A DNA stretch of 64,000 nucleotides from JAVJRN01 sp047635055 (GCA_047635055.1 JBLIIJ010000007.1:5530-69529), one strand, 5' to 3'; shown: positions 44,490 to 53,256, counted from the stretch's first letter. Program-made: numbers and translations. Notes: generated by a model from the letters alone, not told the origin.

Positions 44490-45328
44490 TATGCTATATA
44501 ATTAAGTCTATCTAAAAATAGTGTTTTTGCTAGTAACGTCATTTTAACATAATCTGGGACACGAATTCTTTCAAGTTGAATGCTCGTTGAAGGTAGCTTT
44601 TTTATTTTTTTAAATAATTGAAGGTAGTATGCATATGCAAGATAAACACCCCCTCTAGCACCTTTTGGTAGGTTTTTTATACCTACGAGTGCATCCTCAA
44701 AATCTTTAGCGATATCACTTTCAATAATTGATTTATCCTTTTCTGAAAAGTTACTAAAATCGACTCCTGGAAAATATATTCTTCCTCTAACATCAAAATC
44801 ACTCTTAATATCTCTAAGAAAATTTACTTTTTGAAATGCAGCTCCTAAGCTCTTTGCGGAAGATTCTAATTTTTGATATTCGTCCACATCACCATCACAA
44901 AAAACATTTAGACACATAAGACCTACCACTTCTGCAGAGCCATAAATGTATTCTTGATAAGTTTCTTCGGTAAAGGTCTGTTGCGCAAGGTCCATCTCCA
45001 TGCTGTGTAAAAAAGCGATAATCAGCGAGTGATCAATATTGTATTGGTTAACTACTAGTTGAAAAGAATGGAGGACTGGGTTTAAGCTTATTTTTTCTTT
45101 AATTGCGACGAAGGTATCTTGCTTAAAGCGACTTAAAAGTTCTGTCTTGTTGTGTTCGTGAAAGGTGTCTACAATCTCATCTGCATATCTGACATAGGCA
45201 TAAATTGAATATATGGCTCCATGATATTTTGCAGCTAGGGTTTTGATACCCAACGTGAATGATGTGCTATAATGTTGGGTAATTATTTTGCTACAATCAA
45301 GCGTAGTTTGCGTATATAAATCGATCAT
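44489..45328 (-). CDS. crtB: phytoene synthase
   Basis: A 279-residue prenyl-synthase-fold enzyme joining two geranylgeranyl diphosphates. The first aspartate motif is YVRYADEIVDTF (D50, D54); the second is in FLRDIKSDFDVRGRIYFP. It lies between crtI (11 bp) and crtY (1-bp overlap). Confidence 0.96.
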   Translation of the reverse strand: MIDLYTQTTLDCSKIITQHYSTSFTLGIKTLAAKYHGAIYSIYAYVRYADEIVDTFHEHNKTELLSRFKQDTFVAIKEKISLNPVLHSFQLVVNQYNIDHSLIIAFLHSMEMDLAQQTFTEETYQEYIYGSAEVVGLMCLNVFCDGDVDEYQKLESSAKSLGAAFQKVNFLRDIKSDFDVRGRIYFPGVDFSNFSEKDKSIIESDIAKDFEDALVGIKNLPKGARGGVYLAYAYYLQLFKKIKKLPSTSIQLERIRVPDYVKMTLLAKTLFLDRLNYIA

Positions 45329-45339
45329 ACTTATTAAAG

Positions 45340-46809
45340 TTAAACAAAATCCTTTTCGATTTCTTTGGCAACAACTTCTCCCGAAATTATTGAAGGAGGG
45401 ACACCAGGGCCCGGTACTGTTAGCTGACCTGTGAAGTAAAGATTTTTTAGCTTCTTATTTTTCATAGCAGGTTTTAGTATTGCTGTTTGTCTTAGCGTGT
45501 TAGCCAAACCGTAAGCATTACCCTTATAGGAGTTGTAGTCCATTTTGAAATCGTTGTGAGCATAGCTCCTTTTATAAACGATATGATTTCGTATATCTAC
45601 GCCGGTATATGCTTTGAGTTTGTCTGAAATTAACTCAAAATAGCTTTCTCGAATATCTTCATTGTCGGCTAAGTCAGGGGCTACAGGAATTAAGACAAAC
45701 AAGTTTTCACAGCCTTCTGGGGCAACTGTACTGTCAGTAATGGATGTAACCGATGTGTAGACTAGTGGGTTACTTGGCCATTGTGGTGAATCATAGATTT
45801 CTTTTGCGTGTTGTTTAAAATCTTCATCAAAGAAAAGGACGTGATGCTTCATATTAGGAAGCTTGGTGTTTAGTCCAATGTAAAAAATTAATGAAGAGGG
45901 TGCCATTGTTCTTTTTTCCCAATATTCTGGTGAATACATTCTGTATTCAGGTTGGAGAATATGTTGTTCTATGTGATTGTAATCTGCACCACCAACAACG
46001 ACATCACATTTAATCTTAGACTTACTCGTAACTACTTCTGATATAAGTTTGGAGATTACAGGCAGTTTTATGACTGTTTCATCAAATCGGAAAGTAACCC
46101 CAAGCTCTGTAGCAAGGCTGACCATTCCTTCAACTATTTTATACATTCCACCTTTTGGATACCACGTACCAAGACTTAAGTCTGCATAATTCATAAGACT
46201 ATATAAGGCAGGTGTGTTTTCAGGGGTAGCTCCTAAAAAGAGTACCGGAAACTCCATTAGCTGTATAAGCCGTTCATCTTTAAAAAATTTTCGAATGTGC
46301 TTCGACATGGAAGTAAAGACATCCATTTTAAATAAACCATACAGTAGACGACTATCCATAAACTCGAAGATTGATCGGCTCGGTTTATGTACCAAATCAT
46401 TAATGCCTACTTTATATTTGTAGGAGGCTTGTGCAAGAAATTTACGAAGTTGGAGCGCACTTCCCTCTTCAATTGATTCAAATAATTCTTCCAGCTCGGA
46501 CATGGATGCCGGCAGGTTCATTTCATCATTCTTGAATTTCACGCGATAAGAAGGATCTAGTCTTATCAGCTCATAATAGTCTTCCGTTTTTTTTCCAAAT
46601 GCATTGAAAAATTGATCGAAAACATCAGGCATCCAGTACCATGATGGTCCCATATCAAAGGTAAAGCCAGACACTTTCAATTGTCTGGCTCTTCCACCTG
46701 CTGTTTTATTTTTTTCAACGACTGTTACATTATTACCAGCTTTAGCTAAATAACAAGCTGCTGAAAGACTCGAAAATCCCGAACCTATTACAATGATATT
46801 TTTTTTCAT
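45340..46809 (-). CDS. crtI: phytoene desaturase CrtI
   Basis: A 489-residue FAD enzyme taking phytoene to lycopene (possibly further). The N-terminal dinucleotide loop is GSGFSSLSAACYLAKAG, followed by GGRARQL and FDMGPSWYWMPDVF. The C-terminus has GQLTVPGPGVPPSIISG, the carotenoid oxidoreductase signature. It overlaps the sigma-factor gene by 4 bp. Confidence 0.96.
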   Translation of the reverse strand: MKKNIIVIGSGFSSLSAACYLAKAGNNVTVVEKNKTAGGRARQLKVSGFTFDMGPSWYWMPDVFDQFFNAFGKKTEDYYELIRLDPSYRVKFKNDEMNLPASMSELEELFESIEEGSALQLRKFLAQASYKYKVGINDLVHKPSRSIFEFMDSRLLYGLFKMDVFTSMSKHIRKFFKDERLIQLMEFPVLFLGATPENTPALYSLMNYADLSLGTWYPKGGMYKIVEGMVSLATELGVTFRFDETVIKLPVISKLISEVVTSKSKIKCDVVVGGADYNHIEQHILQPEYRMYSPEYWEKRTMAPSSLIFYIGLNTKLPNMKHHVLFFDEDFKQHAKEIYDSPQWPSNPLVYTSVTSITDSTVAPEGCENLFVLIPVAPDLADNEDIRESYFELISDKLKAYTGVDIRNHIVYKRSYAHNDFKMDYNSYKGNAYGLANTLRQTAILKPAMKNKKLKNLYFTGQLTVPGPGVPPSIISGEVVAKEIEKDFV

Positions 46810-47321
46810 TGACTGTCTTTCGAGTATACTTTTAAATTATCTTTCAATTCTTTTCTAGCAATATGTATTCTATTTTTCACAGTTCCAATAGGAATAACCA
46901 ATCTCTCTGCTATTTCATGGTATTTAAAGCCTCGAAAATGCATCATAAAGGGAACTTTATAAGCGTCTTGGAGATTTTCGATTGCTTTATTAATATCTCT
47001 CATCGCGAAATTAGTATGCGCATCATTTGATATTGTGCTTTCAGTACTATTGATGTAGTGAAGATTTTCTGTAGTATCAATGAAGGTATTTCTTCTTACC
47101 ATTCTTTGATAGTTCGTAATGAATGTATTCTTCATTATCGTGTACATCCATGCTTTCAAGTTCGTACCTGCCGCGAATTTATCCCTGTGCGTAAAGGCTT
47201 TTAAAATCGTTTCCTGCATCAAATCGTTGGCATCTTCCACATCTTTGGTCAATTTCATAGCGTATGGTTTCAATGATCCTGTTAATTTATCTACTTGATA
47301 ACTAAATTCTAAAGCTGTCAT
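46806..47321 (-). CDS. ECF sigma factor leading the carotenoid operon
   Basis: A 171-residue group IV sigma factor. Region 2 includes DVEDANDLMQETILKAF and NLKAWMYTIMKNTFIT; region 4 includes AYKVPFMMHFRGFKYHEIAERLVIPIGTVKNRIHIARKEL. It overlaps crtI by 4 bp, so sigma and pigment enzymes are made together. No anti-sigma gene adjoins it. Its upstream spacer carries repeated TTGTTWAA(C/A) motifs. By analogy with Myxococcus CarQ it may drive carotenogenesis, here gated by the neighbouring CarH-like protein; that is an inference. Confidence 0.92.
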   Translation of the reverse strand: MTALEFSYQVDKLTGSLKPYAMKLTKDVEDANDLMQETILKAFTHRDKFAAGTNLKAWMYTIMKNTFITNYQRMVRRNTFIDTTENLHYINSTESTISNDAHTNFAMRDINKAIENLQDAYKVPFMMHFRGFKYHEIAERLVIPIGTVKNRIHIARKELKDNLKVYSKDSQ

Positions 47322-47333
47322 GATAGTTTGGTT

Positions 47334-47412
47334 TTGTTTAACATAAAGCTAGTCTTTGTTAAACGAAATTACAAGGGTTTGTTTAAAGAAAGTATCACAA
47401 AGAGTAAACAAA
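47334..47412 (-). promoter_or_regulatory. repeated operator-like motifs upstream of the sigma-crtIBY operon
   Basis: TTGTTTAAC (47334-47342), TTTGTTAAAC (47355-47364) and TTTGTTTAAA (47378-47387) are direct repeats with starts 22-23 bp apart, on the same helix face. An inverted copy GTAAACAAA lies at 47404-47412. On the minus strand each direct copy contains the TnnACA core of Thermus CarH sites. A TAATTTCG -7-like box (47364-47371) sits between the second and third copies. Binding by the CarH-like protein is an inference. Confidence 0.55.
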
Positions 47413-47445
47413 AAACAGGTAACGACATCAATTATATTATTTTTT

Positions 47446-47480
47446 TGGCCAAAAAAAGCCCCTTATGGATTCATAAGGGG
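47446..47480 (-). terminator. intrinsic terminator after the CarH-like gene
   Basis: A 9-bp perfect stem CCCCTTATG/CATAAGGGG with a 4-nt loop. On the minus strand it is followed by GCTTTTTTT. It separates the regulator transcript from the sigma-crt operon. Confidence 0.85.
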
Positions 47481-47509
47481 ATAAAGTACACTTTAGGGTA
47501 TATTATATG

Positions 47510-47539
47510 TGTTTAATATTTTAATGTAAACTGTTAAAC
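47510..47539. promoter_or_regulatory. further TGTTWAA motifs at the regulator 3' end
   Basis: GTGTTTAAT (47510-47518), TGTAAAC (47525-47531) and TGTTAAAC (47532-47539) repeat the operator-like word next to the regulator stop codon. Confidence 0.4.
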
Positions 47540-48445
47540 TTATTGAGAATAAGATTTACTATTTGGTATTTTTTCTACGTGCTCTATTAATTGCTCAAGC
47601 CGACTAAAAATTCTAACGTTTTCAGGAAGTACCAAATCTTGTCCAATTACTTGATAGCCTGTGAGGAGTATTTGACTTTCAGACATTTTTGTGCTTAGGT
47701 CGTTTATATACTTTTGGATATTGGCTGGACCAGGGACGCTTGTTAAAACACTTAAAATATACTCGGGCTTGTGTAGTTCATAGATAGCCTCTAGGTCTAC
47801 GAGGGGCAATGATTGGCCAAGATAAAATGTTTTGTTTTGACGTGATTTAATTAGATAATCGGCGAATAAAAGCGTGAGCTCATGTAACTCTCCTTCTGGG
47901 AGGTATAAGACGTACTTTTCGGAATTACCAGTTGCAACAACATATTGGCCATCTATCGCGACGATTAGCTTTTGCCTGACGAGGTTTGATATAAAATGTT
48001 CTTGTGCTGGGTTAATAGCTCCTGTTTGCCATAGTACCCCAATCTTGGAGAGAAAAGGGTAAATGATGTTGATCATTGTTTTTTCAAAACCAAGCTTAAG
48101 AATATTCGTGCTGACTAACTTATCAAATCTTTCTTCATCAATATCAACCATCGCAATAGTCATGGCATGGATTTGATCTGGATACTTTAGATTTTTTTCA
48201 GTTAAACGAATTACTTCTCGTTGAATATCACTGGATTCCATCTCAGCTATTTTTGAGATTTTAAAGCCATTGTCTTTAAGTAGCGCAATGTTTAAGATGA
48301 GTTTAAGATCGTGATCGTTATAATATCGAATATTAGTTTCCGTTCTTTCTGGTGCTATTAACTCATAGCGCTGTTCCCAAATTCTTATTGTATGCGCCTT
48401 AATACCACTTAAGTGCTCCAAATCTTTAATCGAAAACTTACCCAT
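47540..48445 (-). CDS. CarH/LitR-like MerR regulator with B12-binding domain
   Basis: A 301-residue protein: a MerR winged helix (1-70, FSIKDLEHLSGIKAHTIRIWEQRYELIAPERTETNIRYY), a helical linker domain and a C-terminal cobalamin-binding Rossmann domain. W139-x9-E149-H150 matches the upper-ligand pocket (Trp131/Glu141/His142) of the Thermus CarH photoreceptor. H188 in EGELHEL is the likely lower axial ligand; the usual following Gly is Thr. In known systems it represses carotenoid genes in the dark and is released by light. It lies downstream of cruF (52 bp) and upstream of the sigma-crt operon. Confidence 0.88.
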   Translation of the reverse strand: MGKFSIKDLEHLSGIKAHTIRIWEQRYELIAPERTETNIRYYNDHDLKLILNIALLKDNGFKISKIAEMESSDIQREVIRLTEKNLKYPDQIHAMTIAMVDIDEERFDKLVSTNILKLGFEKTMINIIYPFLSKIGVLWQTGAINPAQEHFISNLVRQKLIVAIDGQYVVATGNSEKYVLYLPEGELHELTLLFADYLIKSRQNKTFYLGQSLPLVDLEAIYELHKPEYILSVLTSVPGPANIQKYINDLSTKMSESQILLTGYQVIGQDLVLPENVRIFSRLEQLIEHVEKIPNSKSYSQ

Positions 48446-48497
48446 TCTTGCACAATTTTAATACTGAAAAGTAACTGCTGATCTTGTCTTTTTGTTT

Positions 48498-49124
48498 TTA
48501 ATAAAAAAGAAAGACCATTAAAAAGTAAAATAGCTGAGCTCCAAAAAGATAGATTGTTAACTTATTGAATGATTGGAACTTATGATAATGTCTAATTATT
48601 AAATGCAGCACAAGGCTCACGCCAAACCATCCGAAATAGTTTTGCATCGGCACGCGAGCTGCCTCCCACTCCCAGTAGGAGAGCATAATCGCTACAGGCT
48701 CAATGAGGATATCAGTAAAAGTCATAATAGCAGAAGCTAATACTGCTGCAAGAATATTATTGTCTATTGTATTGACAAAATGATGGGTGATATAAGTTAA
48801 TATGAACCAGTTTAAGCCTATTATTAGTGGCACATCAAACAGCTTAAAACCGAGTGTAGGTCCGTACAAATAATTCCCAAAGATTAAGCCGGTATGGACA
48901 CCTATAACTTCAATGAAAAAACCCACGGTTGTTGAAAGTAGGAAGATCTGCAATAATGATTTTTTACTATTCGAATCACTCAGTATTAGAATGATGCTTG
49001 AAATCAATAGATTCAAGGGCGTTAACTGAATGAAAAAATCAGAATATATTGGAAAGATCGATCCTATTCCCCCGACAAGATGGAGAATGATCACAATCAT
49101 GATTAAAATGTTTTTCTTATTCAT
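48498..49124 (-). CDS. cruF: carotenoid 1,2-hydratase CruF-like membrane protein
   Basis: A 208-residue protein from ATG 49124 (a longer frame starts at 49151), with six or seven hydrophobic helices. Family-like blocks are GFFIEVIGVHTGLIFGNYLYG, FDVPLIIGLNWF and TDILIEPVAIMLSYWEWE. CruF hydrates the psi-end of carotenoids, as in bacterioruberin- or saproxanthin-type pigments. Its presence beside crtY and crtZ suggests a monocyclic 1'-hydroxylated xanthophyll or a pigment mixture. It is first in the transcript with the CarH-like gene. Confidence 0.88.
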   Translation of the reverse strand: MNKKNILIMIVIILHLVGGIGSIFPIYSDFFIQLTPLNLLISSIILILSDSNSKKSLLQIFLLSTTVGFFIEVIGVHTGLIFGNYLYGPTLGFKLFDVPLIIGLNWFILTYITHHFVNTIDNNILAAVLASAIMTFTDILIEPVAIMLSYWEWEAARVPMQNYFGWFGVSLVLHLIIRHYHKFQSFNKLTIYLFGAQLFYFLMVFLFY

Positions 49125-49170
49125 AAATTGGCGTTGCTTTGTGATGAACATTATTAAAGAACGAGGAAAT

Positions 49171-49476
49171 ATGATTATTTATAATGTAACCGTAAATATC
49201 AATACAGCAGTAGAGGCTCAATGGTTTAAATGGATGAAAGAAATTCATATACCAGATGTAATGTCTACTGGATATTTTAAAGAAAACAGGTTTCTCAAAA
49301 TGCTGAATGAGGCGCCAGAGGCGGAAGGGAGTACCTATGCTGTTCAATATTTTGCTGAGTCGCTTGACCTCTTAAATGAATATACAGAAAAGGAATCTTC
49401 AAGGCTTCAAAAACATACTTATGACAAATTCCCTAATCAATTTGTCGCTTTTAGAACGATTTTAGAAGTAGTCTAG
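49171..49476 (+). CDS. DUF4286 protein
   Basis: A 101-residue protein from ATG 49171 (MIIYNVTVNINTAVEAQWFKWMKEIHIPDVMSTGYF), the DUF4286 pattern; upstream in-frame starts would overlap cruF. A small ferredoxin-like fold is expected; function unknown. It is divergent from cruF with only 46 bp between them, and its 3' end overlaps the convergent acetyltransferase by 4 bp. Confidence 0.85.
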   Translation: MIIYNVTVNINTAVEAQWFKWMKEIHIPDVMSTGYFKENRFLKMLNEAPEAEGSTYAVQYFAESLDLLNEYTEKESSRLQKHTYDKFPNQFVAFRTILEVV

Positions 49477-49913
49477 AAGTCTAGACTACAGTTTAACCAC
49501 TCTTCTTCAATTCTGGCTTTATATTTTTTGTAGAAATTAATAGCTGGTTCATTCCAATCTAACACTTGCCACATCATACCTGATGCGCCTGAAGACTTGC
49601 CAATGTTGATTATTTCATCAAAAAGCATTACTCCTAGACCCAATCCACGTTGAGACTCTGTGACAATAAGGTCTTCCAAATAGATTCTTTTTCCCTTCCA
49701 AGTGGAGTATCTCCAGTAATAGATTGCGGCTCCTTGAATGGTATTGTTTTGTTCGGCTACCACAAAACCAAATATCGGATTGTCACCAAACCCGTCTTTT
49801 TCCATCCTTTCAACAGTGTTAACCACTTCATGGGGAGCTTTTTCGTAAAGAGCCAGTTCTTCGATTAATTCTAGTACTCTTGGTAGGTCTTGTATCTCTC
49901 CTTTACGAATCAT
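49473..49913 (-). CDS. GNAT-family acetyltransferase (diamine/thialysine acetyltransferase-like)
   Basis: A 146-residue acetyltransferase. The start IRKGEIQDLPRVLELIEELALYEKAPHEV resembles the spermidine/thialysine acetyltransferase group. The acetyl-CoA loop is QRGLGLGVMLFDE, and the tail is VLDWNEPAINFYKKYKA. It overlaps serS by 4 bp and is the second gene of that transcript. Confidence 0.87.
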   Translation of the reverse strand: MIRKGEIQDLPRVLELIEELALYEKAPHEVVNTVERMEKDGFGDNPIFGFVVAEQNNTIQGAAIYYWRYSTWKGKRIYLEDLIVTESQRGLGLGVMLFDEIINIGKSSGASGMMWQVLDWNEPAINFYKKYKARIEEEWLNCSLDF

Positions 49914-51193
49914 TTCTTTACTATTTTATTATATCCTGTGTATTTCTGAAGCACTTGAGGAATATTTATTCCTTCGTCCGTTTGGTTATTTTCTAGAATG
50001 GCTGCCATAATTCTTGGCAGAGCTAAGGCACTACCATTTAAGGTATGTGCGAGGATTTTTTTATTGTCTTTATCTTTAATCCTCAACTTTAATCTGTTTG
50101 CCTGAAAGCTTTCAAAATTTGATATTGAACTCACTTCCAACCATTTCTTTTGAGCGGCAGAATACACTTCAAAATCGTAGGTTATCGCTGACGTAAAGCC
50201 AAGATCCCCTGCGCAAAGTCTTAAAATTCTGTAAGGTAATTCTAACGTTTTAAGAAGGTTTTCTACATGGTTGATCATGGCGTCAAGGATTTCATATGAG
50301 TCCTGAGGTCTGGCTATTTGGACTATTTCTACCTTATCAAATTGATGAAGCCTGTTTAATCCTCTCACGTGTGCACCCCATGAGCCGGCTTCCCTGCGGA
50401 AACAAGGTGTGAAACCTACTTTTTTAATCGGTAGTTCAGCTTCTGAGACTATTACGTCTCGAAACATATTGGTGATTGGGACTTCTCCTGTGGGGATTAA
50501 AAAGAGATTGGTATCAGCAATTTGATACATTTGGCCTTCTTTATCGGGAAGTTGTCCTGTTCCATAGCCAGATTCTTCGTTGACTAGGATTGGCGGTTGT
50601 ATTTCATCGTACCCCGCATCACTAGCAAAATCCAGAAAGTAGTTCACTAAAGCTCTTGATAACCTTGCGCCCTGACCTTTGTAAAAAGGAAAACCAGCGC
50701 CTGTTACTTTATTGCCGAGTTCAAAGTCGACAATATCATATTCCTCTATAAGATCCCAATGTGGTTTGGCATGCGCTGTTAAAGTAGGATTATGAGTCTC
50801 ATCTCGTTTAATTTCTTGATTATCAACTTCGCTTTTACCGGACGGGACACTTTCATTAGGGATATTCGGGATGGCATAAAGCAAATTCTGTAAATCAACG
50901 TTCACTGACTGCAGTTGATCTGCAAGTGACTTGCTTTCTTCTTTAAGGCTGGTTGTTTTTGTTTTTAACTGATTTGCCTCTTCCTGTTTACCAGATTTAA
51001 ATAAACTTCCAATTTCTTTAGCTAGTAAATTAGATTGCGCTTTTGTCTCATCTAATTCCTGTTGAATTTTTTTTCTATTATTATTGGTTGACAAAACTTC
51101 CTGAAGAATGTCTTCACCATTTAAAAGACCTCTTTTTTTTAACCCTGCAACAGCTTTGTCAAAATTTTCCGCGATGTATTCCAGTTGGAGCAT
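49910..51193 (-). CDS. serS: seryl-tRNA synthetase
   Basis: A 427-residue class II synthetase with an N-terminal antiparallel coiled-coil tRNA arm (about 28-105). Motif 2 is FRREAGSWGAHVRGLNRLHQFDKVE; motif 3 is NGSALALPRIMAAILENNQ. SSISNFESFQANRLKLR is the motif before it. A normal start lies just before LQLEYIAENFDKAV. Confidence 0.97.
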   Translation of the reverse strand: MLQLEYIAENFDKAVAGLKKRGLLNGEDILQEVLSTNNNRKKIQQELDETKAQSNLLAKEIGSLFKSGKQEEANQLKTKTTSLKEESKSLADQLQSVNVDLQNLLYAIPNIPNESVPSGKSEVDNQEIKRDETHNPTLTAHAKPHWDLIEEYDIVDFELGNKVTGAGFPFYKGQGARLSRALVNYFLDFASDAGYDEIQPPILVNEESGYGTGQLPDKEGQMYQIADTNLFLIPTGEVPITNMFRDVIVSEAELPIKKVGFTPCFRREAGSWGAHVRGLNRLHQFDKVEIVQIARPQDSYEILDAMINHVENLLKTLELPYRILRLCAGDLGFTSAITYDFEVYSAAQKKWLEVSSISNFESFQANRLKLRIKDKDNKKILAHTLNGSALALPRIMAAILENNQTDEGINIPQVLQKYTGYNKIVKK

Positions 51194-51449
51194 TGTGATT
51201 TTTAATTTTACTATTAGGCAAATTAAAATCCTTAATAATGAATAAACGAATAGAGATTCAAAAACTTGATTATTTGCCTTTAGCGTAATTTATAGTTGGA
51301 TATTTGCTTAAGATAAAGTGTTAGCATATTATTGCGATGCAATTAACCAGACGATCACTAGATTTTTCCTATCAGATCCGTTAATAATTTCCTTACTAGT
51401 AGTTGCAATTAATTCAAACACAGTTATAAAACCCACTACAAAACCTTTT

Positions 51450-53198
51450 ATGTACACGATTGATGATTTGAGCGTGAGACTTCTCTCAGAACTCAGAGAA
51501 ATTGCTGAAGGACTTGGCATTAAGAATGCTAAAAAAACAGTAAAGAAAGACTTGATTTACGAGATTCTTGATAAACAAGCCACTATGCCCGATAGTGAAA
51601 TAAAAAAAATTAAAGTTGAAAAGTCACCTGAGGACTCAAAGCCAACTGAAAAGCCAGTTGATGCAGTTGAACCCAAAGCTGAAACTAAGCCGGTAAGGAA
51701 ACCGGTAAGAAAAAGAGAAAATGTCAAGCCCCGACCTGAAGCAAAAACGCCTGAGGTCAAAGCACCTGAAGCTAAAAAACCTGAGGCCAAAGAAGAAAAG
51801 GTTGTAAAGGAAGAAAAGGCAGGCGATGATATTCTAAAATCATTGGACATAGAGCTAGTGACAGATGGAGATAAGAAAACAGATACTTCTGACACTAAAG
51901 AAGAAGTCAAAGTAGAGAAAAAGGACTCAAAACCAAGACCTGTTAGGAGAGATCCAAAACCTGAGCCAGAGAGTAGCAACCCGGATCAAGCAGCGGTGAA
52001 ACCAGAAAATAGCCAGGCAAGTAGGGATAGTAGAGACGATTTCAAAAGAAGGAAAGCTGAATATAATGATAGTATCAAAGATTTTGATGGTGTTATTGCC
52101 AGTGAAGGAGTTCTCGAAATCATGCAAGACGGATATGGCTTCCTTAGATCAAGTGATTACAACTACTTAGCCAGCCCTGATGATATATATGTTTCTCCAT
52201 CTCAAATAAAGCTTTTTGGCCTTAAAACTGGAGATACAGTAAAAGGACAAATTCGTCCGCCTAAAGATGGTGAAAAGTATTTCGCGCTGTTGAGGGTAGA
52301 AAGTGTCAATGGAAAAACAACTGAAGAAATCAGAGATAGAGTTGCTTTTGAATATCTAACTCCACTTTTCCCAGATCAAAAGTTAAATTTGAGCACAAAA
52401 TCAGATAATTATTCAACAAGAATTCTAGATCTTTTTGCTCCGATAGGTAAAGGGCAAAGGGGAATGATTGTAGCTCAGCCGAAAACAGGTAAGACTGTTT
52501 TACTCAAGAATGTGGCTAATGCCATTGCGGAAAACCATCCTGAATGTTACCTCATTATTTTATTGATTGATGAGCGTCCTGAGGAAGTTACGGATATGGC
52601 TCGTTCTGTAAAGGCAGAGGTTATTGCTTCGACTTTTGATGAGCAAGCTGATAAGCATGTGAAAGTAGCGAGTATCGTACTTGAGAAAGCTAAAAGAATG
52701 GTTGAGTGTGGTCACGATGTGGTTATTCTTCTCGATTCTATTACGAGGCTTGCAAGAGCATATAACACAGTTGTGCCTTCTTCTGGTAAGATATTATCAG
52801 GTGGAGTTGATGCAAATGCACTACACAAGCCTAAGCGATTCTTCGGAGCAGCAAGAAATGTGGAAAATGGTGGTTCATTAACAATCATCGCAACTGCACT
52901 TATCGATACAGGTTCGAAAATGGATGAAGTAATCTTTGAAGAGTTTAAGGGAACTGGTAACATGGAGCTTCAATTGGACAGAAAACTCGCTAACAAACGG
53001 GTGTACCCTGCAATCGATGTACCTGCTTCTGGAACAAGAAGGGAAGACCTACTCATGGATGCAGAAGAACTTAAGCGTGTTTGGATACTACGTAAATTTA
53101 TGTCTGACATGAATAGTAACGAATCAATGGACTTTTTACTTTCAAAAATGAAAGGGACTAGAAACAATGATGAGTTCTTAGTGTCGATGAACGGATAG
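51450..53198 (+). CDS. rho: transcription termination factor Rho with long charged insert
   Basis: A 582-residue hexameric RNA helicase. The start was set at 51450 (MYTIDDLSVRLLSELREIAEGLGI); a longer frame from 51318 adds an unrelated 44 residues. The Rho N-terminal SAP-like domain (1-45) is followed by a Lys/Glu/Pro-rich low-complexity region (about 50-190), the RNA-binding cold-shock domain (EGVLEIMQDGYGFLRS), and the ATPase with QPKTGKTVLL and LLIDERPEEVTDM. E. coli Rho is 419 residues. Disordered inserts at this point are known in Bacteroidota. It ends at a clear terminator. Confidence 0.96.
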   Translation: MYTIDDLSVRLLSELREIAEGLGIKNAKKTVKKDLIYEILDKQATMPDSEIKKIKVEKSPEDSKPTEKPVDAVEPKAETKPVRKPVRKRENVKPRPEAKTPEVKAPEAKKPEAKEEKVVKEEKAGDDILKSLDIELVTDGDKKTDTSDTKEEVKVEKKDSKPRPVRRDPKPEPESSNPDQAAVKPENSQASRDSRDDFKRRKAEYNDSIKDFDGVIASEGVLEIMQDGYGFLRSSDYNYLASPDDIYVSPSQIKLFGLKTGDTVKGQIRPPKDGEKYFALLRVESVNGKTTEEIRDRVAFEYLTPLFPDQKLNLSTKSDNYSTRILDLFAPIGKGQRGMIVAQPKTGKTVLLKNVANAIAENHPECYLIILLIDERPEEVTDMARSVKAEVIASTFDEQADKHVKVASIVLEKAKRMVECGHDVVILLDSITRLARAYNTVVPSSGKILSGGVDANALHKPKRFFGAARNVENGGSLTIIATALIDTGSKMDEVIFEEFKGTGNMELQLDRKLANKRVYPAIDVPASGTRREDLLMDAEELKRVWILRKFMSDMNSNESMDFLLSKMKGTRNNDEFLVSMNG

Positions 53199-53222
53199 TA
53201 CGTTTAGATATAAGTTGATATT

Positions 53223-53256
53223 AAAGCCAAGGGATTGATCTCTTGGCTTTTTTTAT
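53223..53256 (+). terminator. intrinsic terminator after rho
   Basis: AAAGCCAAGGGA pairs with TCTCTTGGCTTT (one G-T pair) around TTGA, followed by a T-run. Confidence 0.85.

Noticed and set aside
51557..51979. 140-codon Ser/Phe/Leu-rich frame antisense to rho
   Set aside because: It is the complement of the Lys/Glu/Pro-rich Rho insert; low complexity explains the long frame.
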